The notes: generated by a model not told the origin, from the letters alone. 9,259 nucleotides of DNA from Desulfocapsaceae bacterium (GCA_029934775.1 JAOZLO010000039.1:1-9259), one strand, 5' to 3'. Shown: positions 1 through 7,370, counted from the stretch's first letter. Made by a program: numbers and translations.

Positions 1-316
1 TCTGGGTCGATCTGACATGAATATTCCAGTAATCTTTTTCCGTACTCTTTGCTTCCCGGAAGGCTGCCGCAAGGTGAAACACATACTGTTGCCCGGCCAG
101 AGCCTCCTTCATTATCTTTTCATCAAAAACATCCCCTCGAAACCAGGTGATATCAAGATCTTTTAACGGCTCCAGGTTTGAACTTTTTCTGGCTACTGCA
201 CTCACTTTCAGTCCAGCTTCAACGAGTTTCTGTGTCAGAACAATCCCGGTGAAACCGGTTGCCCCGGTAACTAGAACCGGGGTATTTGCTGGAATTTCAC
301 ACAGTGTTTTATCCAT
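1..316 (-). CDS. NAD(P)-dependent sugar epimerase/dehydratase-like protein, extended SDR (N-terminal part, cut by window edge)
   Basis: The first 105 codons of a gene that runs off the left edge. The protein starts a Rossmann fold: beta strand, then the dinucleotide-binding GATGFTG at residues 18-24, an Arg in ARKSS (residues 42-46) where extended SDRs often contact the NADP phosphate, the acidic GD at 61-62 that commonly contacts adenine, and HLAA at 81-84. This is the standard N-terminus of extended short-chain dehydrogenases (sugar-nucleotide epimerases/dehydratases, dihydroflavonol-reductase-like enzymes). The catalytic Ser and YxxxK lie outside the window, so substrate and activity cannot be judged. 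The ATG at 316 is the only suitable start: an in-frame TGA lies five codons upstream, and a weak GAGAG sits about ten bases before it. The gene is separated from the upstream cluster by 227 bases containing its own candidate promoter, so it may be transcribed separately. Confidence 0.85.
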   Translation of the reverse strand, partial: MDKTLCEIPANTPVLVTGATGFTGIVLTQKLVEAGLKVSAVARKSSNLEPLKDLDITWFRGDVFDEKIMKEALAGQQYVFHLAAAFREAKSTEKDYWNIHVRSTQ

Positions 317-392
317 TTTTGTATTCTCTCATCCATCTTTTTTTAACACTATTACATGTCGTCACAGCACTTTTCAATTTTTGTCCATCACT

Positions 393-421
393 CTTATAAA
401 CAAATAAACTCCCCGGATCAA
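393..421 (-). promoter_or_regulatory. Candidate sigma70-type promoter for the epimerase-like gene
   Basis: On the minus strand a -35-like TTGATC (416-421) is followed after exactly 17 bases by a -10-like TATAAG (393-398), 4/6 and 5/6 matches to consensus. Transcription would start near 386, giving a leader of about 70 bases before the ATG at 316. It is the best-spaced hexamer pair I found in this AT-rich 227-base gap. The rest of the gap (317-543) shows no gene and no convincing terminator; a 5-bp stem at 499-513 is the only other structure. This is a pattern match only. Confidence 0.4.
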
Positions 422-543
422 CTTTAAAATCTTATCAGAAATGATATCAAAAGAGTTCCAATAATTTTATTTTTTAGACATACTATTTTTATGATACACA
501 GCATACCCTGCTGACTTTTCACTTTTTAAGCCCTGTCGGTAAT

Positions 544-1599
544 CTATTCGTTTTCTACCCTGTTATAGCTCCGAAGTAGAGAAAGATCTTTCTTTTCAGA
601 AAAAGCAACATGACCCTTTGGATCCGAATAGCCAATGGCGATAAACATAATAGCACGTTCGTATTTTGGAATTCCGATTCTATTTTCAAACTTGCGATCG
701 AGTTTATCAATCTCAGCCCAATTTAAGGGACAAGAGGCCAATCCCACGGTTTCGAGAGCCAGCATGAACAACATGGCTGAAAGACATCCGTCTATATAAA
801 TGCTATGCCTGTCTCTCTCATAGAAATATGCTGAAAGATCTCCGGTTACTGCACAGATCATTGAAATATTATCTGCAAAGCCGATGGTGCCCAGAGGAAG
901 GTGGGCCATCTCTCTACATAAGCCGGGTTCATCAAATATTCTGTAATGCGTAGGTTGGCGGTTACAGGAACTTGGCGACATTGCTGCAATTTCCAGAGCT
1001 TTATCAACAAGATCACGTGGAACTGTTTTTTTTAGAAAAACCCTTACTGATTTTCGCTGACGCACAAGTAATTGCAGGTCATCATACGATACAGAGATGG
1101 TCTGGTTACCTCTGAGATAAGGTGTCGAACGGGCTACATTATTTTCTTTTTCCAGGGTGAAAAAAGTTTCTTTTGCCTTGGAGATCAACGGGTCACTCTC
1201 AACAGTATCAAAATAAGTAAGCAAAACATCTCGTGACCAGATAATTTCCGGTGGTAAATGTTCAACAGAACACTTGCCAACACATTTTTTGTAAAAATCG
1301 ACAGTTTCCCCAATATATTCCTTCGCAAAAATTGGCCTTCGATCGGGCATAACCAAACCTTTTTCAACCCGGTGAATATTCCTGCGAAGAAGAAAAAAAG
1401 AAGAGTGTTTTTTCAGGTCATCGATATGTTTGATAATTCCTGCAACTACCGCAATTTGTTCTCTTCTATACGTGCGCGAAAAGAAAACATAGAAAACTGC
1501 AGAGAAAATCCAAGATAATGAGATCAACCGCAAAACCCCATTTTTTAAAAAAATATAGCCACTTTTAGCCATAATCCAGCTTTTACCGCTCAGTCTCAT
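544..1599 (-). CDS. Membrane-anchored nitroreductase-family protein of a surface-glycan cluster
   Basis: 351 residues in three parts. Residues about 20-40 form one hydrophobic helix. Residues about 45-165 are a polar, probably helical region with a basic RRNIHRVEKG stretch (72-81). Residues about 170-351 are a nitroreductase-like FMN domain: RQRKSVRVF (180-188) and PSSCNRQPTHYRIF (209-222) match the two phosphate/flavin-binding segments of the family, and AIGYSD (321-326) matches its usual C-terminal strand. Family members are usually about 200 residues and soluble, so the anchor and middle region are additions. FMN-dependent redox chemistry is expected, but the substrate is unknown. The ATG at 1599 is preferred because AGAGG lies 11 bases upstream; the in-frame ATG at 1572 has no such site. 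It follows the DUF2142-like gene by 117 bases and is probably the last gene of the operon. Confidence 0.85.
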   Translation of the reverse strand: MRLSGKSWIMAKSGYIFLKNGVLRLISLSWIFSAVFYVFFSRTYRREQIAVVAGIIKHIDDLKKHSSFFLLRRNIHRVEKGLVMPDRRPIFAKEYIGETVDFYKKCVGKCSVEHLPPEIIWSRDVLLTYFDTVESDPLISKAKETFFTLEKENNVARSTPYLRGNQTISVSYDDLQLLVRQRKSVRVFLKKTVPRDLVDKALEIAAMSPSSCNRQPTHYRIFDEPGLCREMAHLPLGTIGFADNISMICAVTGDLSAYFYERDRHSIYIDGCLSAMLFMLALETVGLASCPLNWAEIDKLDRKFENRIGIPKYERAIMFIAIGYSDPKGHVAFSEKKDLSLLRSYNRVENE

Positions 1600-1666
1600 G
1601 TTTCAATATTCCTCTAAATTAGTGCTGTCTTCAAAACTCAATTATGCCAATTTCCCATCATTCCTT

Positions 1667-1683
1667 CGTGAACCGAAATCACG
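1667..1683 (-). other. Short hairpin between the DUF2142-like and nitroreductase genes
   Basis: A 5-bp stem (cgtga 1667-1671 with tcacg 1679-1683) encloses a 7-base loop, 33 bases beyond the stop of the DUF2142-like gene. No T tract follows on the minus strand, so it is not a standard intrinsic terminator. It might affect mRNA processing or stability between two genes of one transcript, or be chance. Confidence 0.2.
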
Positions 1684-1716
1684 GACCTAATTGATTTTTC
1701 TCGACACCATCGGCCC

Positions 1717-3594
1717 TTAATAAAAAGTCGCCTTTGGTATTTGCGGAAGAGCAACAAAGATAAATGAATAGGCTGACAATAAAAACATCGCGATAAAAAG
1801 AGATGTAAATAGTGGTCCTTTAAGATATTTGTGGCTCTTCGCGTAAACAATGCCAAGCATGGGCACGATAGGAAAAAGGTATCTTCCCTGAGCCTGAAAA
1901 TCCTTAGTCCATGAATGGTGAAGCGAAACAGTTATCAGCAATAGAGAGAAAAACAGGCACGACACCGCAATAAACCCGTTTTCCCTCCATGGACGTAAGA
2001 AAACTAATCCCAAAAAGACCGATAACAGAGCTACACCAGTCCACCGGACCATGTCATAGTATCGAAAAGGACCTGACACTGTAAAGTATCCATACACACC
2101 AAAAGCAGATCGGAATGTCTTTTCAAAAAACCGTTTTACCTCAACAATATGCGTCAGGGAGGCCCCTCTCTTCTTCATGCTGAGATGGATGTGTCTTTTA
2201 TGCAGATCTGTCTGGGGATTATACAATGGGCCTGCTGTCTCAAGGCGCATACTTTCCAGTTTTTCCGCCTTATCAAGACCATTTACAGAATAATCAGCCC
2301 CTACTCTCAGACCAAACAGTGTCAAACCAATTAAAGTTAAGAGCGACAACCGTTTGACAGCCAGTATCTGTTCTTCTCTGTCTCCCATCTCCCATATCTG
2401 CCATGCAAGAACAGTTATAACAAACGCTATATATGGATAGAAATTCTTTTTTAACAGAAACAGGCATCCAAGCAGGCACCCAAGCAGTAGATATCGAACG
2501 AACAGGCGCTTGTCCGATTGCTGCCGGAGAAAAGTATTAAACATTGAACCTGGCGTTACGACCTGAATGCCTACTAGAAATGCGATGGACAGTGCAAAAG
2601 CATCGGAATTAGTGTAACTGAACACATACCATATCTGGGAAGAAATCAGAAAAGGCATAGCCATGGATCTCGCACCTTCACTCTTTATCGTGTAAAGCAG
2701 AAGACAACCAAAAAGAAAAACATTAAACAGCCTGAGCAACCTGAAAGGCTTTACGTGTATAAATGAAGTAAGTTCAGCAAATTTGCCGGAAAAAAAATAA
2801 AAAACCTCCGGCTTGTTCAACCGGGACACCCCGTATACGCTGTATGTATGCCGTATTTCAGGATCCTCAATGGACGGTGGCAGCCAATTTTTCTGATAAT
2901 ATTTCGATGCATCTATATGTACATATTCATCCGGATGCACATTTTTTTCACTGATGACGGCCATAATCATAATCAGTGCCACAGCCACAGCCATAAAGAT
3001 CGGGACATATCTAAGTGTTGCATTAAGTTGTCTTGTTGTAGAGTAAATCAGTACAATAACCAGGCAGATAAAAACAAAACGGAAGAATTCTGCCATCCAT
3101 GGGTAAGCAGTTTTTTCAATGGTGAACTCTCCTCCAAGAAATGGATCTTTACCATTTGAATGAACAACAAGTCCATTTTTCTCAAGATGATAATCTGATA
3201 TATGATTACGTTCCTTAAACTGGTAGAATCCATTCTCAAAGTTGTAATGGATCGGTTGTATCCCTTTCTGTTCAATGGTTACTTTTTTAATTATGGATCC
3301 GCCGATATATTTATGGGGATCAAACCTGAGTTTTTTTACATTTCTCAAATTTGTCAATAAAAATTGATACTGCTCCTGCCTTGGCGTAACAATCAGCTTT
3401 ACAGACCTTTTTTCGGAATAGCCCTCATTGGCCTGAGCCCAATACATCTGAAACAGTGTTCTTTTTTCGACCTGTATGGACAAGTTTACAGTTGCAACAT
3501 TAGCCAGAAAAACTGCGTAGACCGTACAACCGGCCAGACAGAGAAGGAGTACAAGACTGTGCTTTTTCAATTTTTCAACCAACATCGACATCAC
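1717..3594 (-). CDS. Polytopic membrane protein, DUF2142/GT-C glycosyltransferase-like, with N-terminal periplasmic module
   Basis: 625 residues. A basic N-terminus and TM helix (about 13-33) precede a beta-rich domain (about 36-162), a second TM (about 167-185), a short basic cytoplasmic stretch, then roughly ten more TM helices. The first loop after the TM at 195-214 carries HPDEYVH (220-226), and the last large loop carries QGRYLFP (569-575). These are the two hallmarks I associate with DUF2142 proteins, which resemble GT-C glycosyltransferases; in GT-C enzymes the acidic residues of the first periplasmic loop are catalytic. A role in transferring sugars from a polyprenyl-linked donor on the periplasmic face is therefore inferred. 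GTG at 3594 and ATG at 3591 are both possible starts: GGGAG lies 7 and 10 bases upstream respectively, whereas ATG 3585 is too far. It follows the PHP-like gene by 39 bases. The N-terminal domain resembles that of the acyltransferase at 5572-7206. Confidence 0.75.
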   Translation of the reverse strand: MMSMLVEKLKKHSLVLLLCLAGCTVYAVFLANVATVNLSIQVEKRTLFQMYWAQANEGYSEKRSVKLIVTPRQEQYQFLLTNLRNVKKLRFDPHKYIGGSIIKKVTIEQKGIQPIHYNFENGFYQFKERNHISDYHLEKNGLVVHSNGKDPFLGGEFTIEKTAYPWMAEFFRFVFICLVIVLIYSTTRQLNATLRYVPIFMAVAVALIMIMAVISEKNVHPDEYVHIDASKYYQKNWLPPSIEDPEIRHTYSVYGVSRLNKPEVFYFFSGKFAELTSFIHVKPFRLLRLFNVFLFGCLLLYTIKSEGARSMAMPFLISSQIWYVFSYTNSDAFALSIAFLVGIQVVTPGSMFNTFLRQQSDKRLFVRYLLLGCLLGCLFLLKKNFYPYIAFVITVLAWQIWEMGDREEQILAVKRLSLLTLIGLTLFGLRVGADYSVNGLDKAEKLESMRLETAGPLYNPQTDLHKRHIHLSMKKRGASLTHIVEVKRFFEKTFRSAFGVYGYFTVSGPFRYYDMVRWTGVALLSVFLGLVFLRPWRENGFIAVSCLFFSLLLITVSLHHSWTKDFQAQGRYLFPIVPMLGIVYAKSHKYLKGPLFTSLFIAMFLLSAYSFIFVALPQIPKATFY

Positions 3595-3633
3595 GTTAAT
3601 ACTCCCATAAAATTAATCTGGTCGGTAGAATAA

Positions 3634-4404
3634 TTACTTTGTTTTTAAATTTCTATAGAGTCGTACCATTGTTTCAACGCAACGACCACGCCTGCCTATT
3701 CTTTCCGGATATTTTCCGGATTCTTTCAGATAACTACGAACCGAGCCAACAGGATTGCCCATATCGAATTCCATCTGCCAGCGTGAAAGATATCTTCCCA
3801 TCATTTTTTCTTCACCTGCAAAAGGCAGAGGGTCTGAGCCGGCAACCACAGAAAAACCGGATGTAACCCCTTTTTTCATCAACAACGGTTCAAGCCAGCA
3901 CCAGGGACGAAGTGTAGTGTCTCCAAGCAGAAATTCACTGGCAGAATAATCAGCCAATAATCCGGCGACTATTTTACCCCGCTTCGAAAACCACTTCCCG
4001 GGTGCCCAGCTGAGAACAGCTACGGCCCCAGTCCGGTTAATACGTTCAATAACCTCCTTAACAGGCAGACCATCGGGAATTACTTGGTCCGTCGTCAAGG
4101 CCAGAACCTCAAGGCGTTCGCGGGTAATAATCTGCCGCCCTGCAAAAAGAAAGAGATCGTTATATCCTTCCTCCAGCAGGAGTAAAGCCTCGCCAAGATC
4201 ATTGACCTGTACAGGTGAAGATGATATTTCCAGCTTCTTTTCTTTTATAGCCTGAAAATAATGGCAGTCGTGCCGTTCAGCCAGAAAAGCAAAGTGTAAA
4301 CTGTCAGGACCCAGGCTGGCCATGTTAGAGCGCAGAACCCTCAAAGATTGCTTCAGGTCATAACAGGGGTAAAAATGAATGTGGGTGTCAGCTATTATAT
4401 TCAT
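3634..4404 (-). CDS. PHP-like metal-hydrolase-fold protein with substituted metal ligands
   Basis: 256 residues, soluble, no signal peptide. The start ADTHIHFYP (5-13) has the His-x-His (H8, H10) of PHP/amidohydrolase folds. Later segments follow PHP order: AERHD (42-46) where TDH is usual, AGRQI (88-92) where GxEI is usual, VLSWAPGKW (130-138) where a strand ending in AHP is usual, LLGDTTLRP (159-167), and VVAGSDPLP (186-194) where GSDAH is usual. The Glu, the AHP His and the last His thus appear replaced by Gln91, Trp133 and Leu193. It may have lost hydrolysis, bind fewer metals or act on a different substrate. The family assignment rests on motif order and is moderate. The gene begins inside the stop of the GT4 gene (ATGA, 4401-4404) without a clear ribosome binding site, which implies translational coupling and a joint role. 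It is not a recognised named gene. Confidence 0.7.
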   Translation of the reverse strand: MNIIADTHIHFYPCYDLKQSLRVLRSNMASLGPDSLHFAFLAERHDCHYFQAIKEKKLEISSSPVQVNDLGEALLLLEEGYNDLFLFAGRQIITRERLEVLALTTDQVIPDGLPVKEVIERINRTGAVAVLSWAPGKWFSKRGKIVAGLLADYSASEFLLGDTTLRPWCWLEPLLMKKGVTSGFSVVAGSDPLPFAGEEKMMGRYLSRWQMEFDMGNPVGSVRSYLKESGKYPERIGRRGRCVETMVRLYRNLKTK

Positions 4405-5564
4405 AGGTTTAATACATACTCATAGCATCCGGCTAGTTGATGCCGATAATTATCAAAATTGTATTTTGTTTTATGGAGGCTTCGACCTGCCGCTCCCATC
4501 TGGTTTCTTTTTTCCTCATCTCCTGCCAGCCTGCCAAGAGCAGTCGCCAGCTGATCAGGTACAGGTTCTGCAAAAACTGCTGTTGCTTCATTCAGCAGAA
4601 GACGATGGGAAGGAACATCCGTTGCCATAATCGATTTTCCCGCTTTCATATAGTCAAGTATTTTTAACGGCGTATTGACTCCTGATATTCTGGGAGATAA
4701 AAGTATATCGGAGGCAGAGAGATATTCAGGCAGAACATCAGGGGCAACTTTACCTAAAAAAGTAACCGCCTCATCAGCGCGCTGCTCTTTAAGTATTGCC
4801 TTTTTTTCAGCAATCTCATCATCCGTCCCGCCTATGATAATAAATCGTATGGAACTGTTTTGCCTAACAACCTCCGGAATGGCGGCAAACATGAGATCAA
4901 CCCCCTGATAAAGAGCAAAGGAGCCAACAAACGTTACAAGGATTTCACCTTTTTTCGAAATTAACTCGTTCCGGATTTGTCCAATTTTTTCGGCAGACGG
5001 TTCCGCAAGCGACGAAGGAATATCAAAAATATGAAAAGCACGAGTATTGTAATCCATCTTTTCAACCTGGCCGACCAACCCTTTACCCGTACCTATAACA
5101 GCATCACATAATCGCACTGTCAATTTTTCAACCTGGGCATAAAGACTGAGAAAACTGTTTTTTAAAAATCCTTTTTTATACGAAAAAGGATCAGAGTGTT
5201 TTTCAAAAATTGACTTTGCTCTGAAAATTTTCGCCAGAATGACTGCTATTATACCTGCTTCCTCAACACCGTGAATAACAGCGTAATTATTTTTCATACA
5301 GAGTCTCAAACCTTTGTATAAAATTAAAACGTCAAAAAAAATTTTTAACAGAGATGGACCAATAGGAACATTCTTAATGGATAGAGGATTAGCAACCCTG
5401 ATCACCCTTCCATTTTCGAATTCTTTATTCTCGCCAATAGGTAACGTCAAAAGATCAACTTTGTACCCCAGCTCCGTCAAGGCCAGCATGTTAAAATTGA
5501 CTCGGATGGGCGAGCCACGCCATTGAAAAAATGGCTGCGGAGAAATGAACAGTATTCTTTTCAT
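4401..5564 (-). CDS. Glycosyltransferase family 4 (GT-B fold)
   Basis: 387 residues, the usual GT4 length. The N-terminal Rossmann half starts with MKRILFISPQ and continues with RGSPIRV (16-22), near the glycine-rich acceptor loop. The C-terminal donor-binding half begins at about 207 with TFVGSFALYQGVDL (211-224) and includes IIIGGTDDE (242-250), FLGKVAPDVLPEYL (269-282), and NTPLKILDYMKAGKSIMATD (297-316). This last segment corresponds to the donor-binding E-x7-E region, but with V296 and D304 at the two Glu positions; the NTPLKI variant recurs in a GT4 subgroup. It should transfer a sugar from a nucleotide donor to a glycan precursor on the cytoplasmic face; donor and acceptor are unknown. 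It starts 7 bases after the acyltransferase stop with no good Shine-Dalgarno, so translation is probably coupled, and overlaps the next gene by four bases. Confidence 0.92.
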   Translation of the reverse strand: MKRILFISPQPFFQWRGSPIRVNFNMLALTELGYKVDLLTLPIGENKEFENGRVIRVANPLSIKNVPIGPSLLKIFFDVLILYKGLRLCMKNNYAVIHGVEEAGIIAVILAKIFRAKSIFEKHSDPFSYKKGFLKNSFLSLYAQVEKLTVRLCDAVIGTGKGLVGQVEKMDYNTRAFHIFDIPSSLAEPSAEKIGQIRNELISKKGEILVTFVGSFALYQGVDLMFAAIPEVVRQNSSIRFIIIGGTDDEIAEKKAILKEQRADEAVTFLGKVAPDVLPEYLSASDILLSPRISGVNTPLKILDYMKAGKSIMATDVPSHRLLLNEATAVFAEPVPDQLATALGRLAGDEEKRNQMGAAGRSLHKTKYNFDNYRHQLAGCYEYVLNL

Positions 5565-5571
5565 AATTATT

Positions 5572-7206
5572 TCAGGTGTAACGCAGAAACGGTCGCTCTA
5601 TGTATGTATATGTCATACAGGCGACAAGATAACTCAAACAAAGAGTAGCAAAAAATATTGGGAAACCGACATAAGAATGCCCACTGTAATATGGAAATGC
5701 TTTGCTCAGGATATTATATACCAACGGATGAAAAAGATATAAACTGAAAGAAACCAGCCCAATTGCCCGTAATGGGAAAAAAGACAGAATTCGGACAAGT
5801 GGGGTTTTGTCTGCAGCAAGAATTACAAAAAGTAAAGCACCGGCAGCAACACCGAACCATTGAAAATAAATCTGAGCATAAACGTGATGCCCGCCCCATA
5901 CTTTCCCGGTAGATCCAAGCAGGAAAAAGAGGAGTAGCACCACCCCTGAAAACGAAAAACTCAACCATACTCCATAGTTATCCGAACATTTCTTCTTGAG
6001 AGGTTCATAAATTCCATAATAGAGATAGGAAGCAGTCATTCCTGCCAGAAATACCCCTAAAAAAGGTCGTAACCCCTTATACGTCATACCGTATAGTGAA
6101 ATGATATTTCTATCCAGCAGTTTGTTTGACAAAACCATCAACAGAGTCAAACTGAAAATAACGACCCAGGTCCGGTTCCTGAAAAAAAGAGCATGAGCTA
6201 TCATGATAATCGGAGTTAAGAGATAAAACAGCACTTCCTGAGGGACAACCCAGAGATGACCGCTGCCCTGTAAGAAAAGAAAATGCCTGATTGCCTCATC
6301 GGATCGAAATGTCAGCACATATATGCCAATTATATAAAAATAGTATGCAGGCACTATACGACGTATGCGACGAAGGAAAAAATCACCCCAGTACTGCATA
6401 GAAAATATATGGTTTTGCTGCCGAATAAACGGCCGCGCCAGCAAAAAACCACTTAAGCTCATAAAAATCCACACTCCCCCCGCTCCCAGACCGGTAAAGC
6501 GCCCCCATGTATGATCGGCAACCACCATGATTGCAGCAACACCGCGTAATCCATCAAGAGCATAAATATTCATACCGGAAGATGGCTTCTTTTTATTAAT
6601 ATCGCAAAATGCCGGGAACAGAGAAAAGTTTATATTTTTGAAAACAAGAAATATGACTGCTGATACAATAAGAGGCAAGCCGAACAAAAGAAACAAATTG
6701 GAATTCAGGGGTTCAGTTGAAACAAGATAAGGATCATTGCTTCGTGAGGTTACCTCAACATAGCCTGGTTTCAAACTCATCTGCGTATCATCCTGACCTG
6801 ACCGAAAGATACGATAAATATCAGCTGGAGAATAGACAACGGTTTTTGTAAAATGACTGTAAACAACAAGTTTATAGATTTTAAAGACTCCGCCACGGCT
6901 CCCAAGGTCAAGCCTCACCTTGTTGACGGAATGGTCATGTAATGGGAAAACGACCTTCTGTTTTTTGTTCTTTTTTGTTTTTTTAGATATGACAGAATAT
7001 TTCTCCTGGAACGTGCCATTCCCCATACCGTGCCAGTAAAAAAGCTGGTAATTATCCGAGTGATCAAGATGGACAGTAAGAGTAATGCGTGAAGCACCAG
7101 GTAAAATTACTTTAGAAAGTACAACAAATGAAAAAAAGGTCACGCTCAGTACAATGAATGAAAAGAAAACAGCACGACACTGCTTTGTGGACCATCGCGG
7201 AATCAA
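5572..7206 (-). CDS. Membrane O-acyltransferase, AT3 family, with N-terminal periplasmic module
   Basis: 544 residues. TM1 (about 13-35), a beta-rich extracytoplasmic module (about 40-166) and TM2 (about 168-189) precede a complete acyltransferase-3 domain (about 213-544) of roughly ten TM helices. Family signatures are present: LDGLRG (217-222) with the R-x10-H pair R221/H232 required in AT3 enzymes, GVWIFMSLSGFLLARPF (244-260), RRIRRIVPAYY (279-289), and the closing YIERPFLRY (535-543). AT3 proteins move acetyl or other acyl groups across the inner membrane onto glycans such as O-antigen, exopolysaccharide or glycolipid. No SGNH domain is fused at the C-terminus; the extra domain is N-terminal instead, which is unusual. 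A Lys-rich stretch (75-84) lies within it. The start is firm: GGAGG lies 8 bases before ATG 7206. This is the first gene of the probable five-gene operon. Confidence 0.9.
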   Translation of the reverse strand: MIPRWSTKQCRAVFFSFIVLSVTFFSFVVLSKVILPGASRITLTVHLDHSDNYQLFYWHGMGNGTFQEKYSVISKKTKKNKKQKVVFPLHDHSVNKVRLDLGSRGGVFKIYKLVVYSHFTKTVVYSPADIYRIFRSGQDDTQMSLKPGYVEVTSRSNDPYLVSTEPLNSNLFLLFGLPLIVSAVIFLVFKNINFSLFPAFCDINKKKPSSGMNIYALDGLRGVAAIMVVADHTWGRFTGLGAGGVWIFMSLSGFLLARPFIRQQNHIFSMQYWGDFFLRRIRRIVPAYYFYIIGIYVLTFRSDEAIRHFLFLQGSGHLWVVPQEVLFYLLTPIIMIAHALFFRNRTWVVIFSLTLLMVLSNKLLDRNIISLYGMTYKGLRPFLGVFLAGMTASYLYYGIYEPLKKKCSDNYGVWLSFSFSGVVLLLFFLLGSTGKVWGGHHVYAQIYFQWFGVAAGALLFVILAADKTPLVRILSFFPLRAIGLVSFSLYLFHPLVYNILSKAFPYYSGHSYVGFPIFFATLCLSYLVACMTYTYIERPFLRYT

Positions 7207-7214
7207 TCTGTCTA

Positions 7215-7219
7215 TCCTC
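7215..7219 (-). promoter_or_regulatory. Strong ribosome binding site of the acyltransferase gene
   Basis: On the minus strand a perfect GGAGG lies 8 bases before ATG 7206. It is the best Shine-Dalgarno among the glycan genes and fits the first cistron of an operon whose next two genes lack good sites and probably rely on coupling. An AT-rich stretch (about 7224-7237) lies directly upstream, but no well-spaced promoter could be assigned. Confidence 0.7.
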
Positions 7220-7244
7220 CTGTATTTATATATAATTCATCTAT

Positions 7245-7350
7245 GACAAGCTCGTAAAAAAGTCACTCCAAGCTTTAGATGGCTAAGCTAAAAGTTCGAT
7301 ATACAGGTAAGTGCAGACTCCGAAGCGTAGTGTTTGGCCAGGAGCTTGTC
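7245..7350. repeat. Inverted-repeat-bounded 106-bp intergenic element (possible MITE-like remnant)
   Basis: GACAAGCTC at 7245-7253 and its exact reverse complement at 7342-7350 bound about 106 bases between the FMN-reductase stop (7371) and the acyltransferase start (7206). Similarity between the two ends continues loosely inward (AAAGTCACTCCAAGC against CAAACACTACGC). Inside, AGCT-T-TAG and CTAAGCT (7271-7289) form a 7-bp stem with one bulged base; on the minus strand a T6 run follows it after nine bases, too far for a standard intrinsic terminator. No ORF is evident inside. It could be a small non-autonomous mobile remnant, a structured transcript end, or chance. Confidence 0.35.
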
Positions 7351-7370
7351 AGGGAAAGGATGCAGAGCAA

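Noticed and set aside
147..407. Plus-strand reading frame of 86 codons, and other plus-strand frames across the window
   Set aside because: They lie opposite well-supported minus-strand genes, have no recognisable domains or ribosome binding sites, and have shadow-like composition.
499..513. Stem CAGCA/TGCTG after the nitroreductase gene as a terminator
   Set aside because: The stem is only 5 bp, and the T-rich flank is on the plus strand, where there is no gene to terminate.
1638..1856. Minus-strand 72-codon frame overlapping the end of the DUF2142-like gene
   Set aside because: It is out of frame with a clearly real membrane protein, shows no family features, and extends only into the short gap.
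7215..7275. Possible promoter for the acyltransferase operon on the minus strand (TTTACG or TTGTCA with TATATA/TATAAA; TTGGAG with TGTCAT)
   Set aside because: Either the spacing is wrong, the transcription start would fall on the ribosome binding site, or the hexamers match poorly. None is better than expected in AT-rich DNA.
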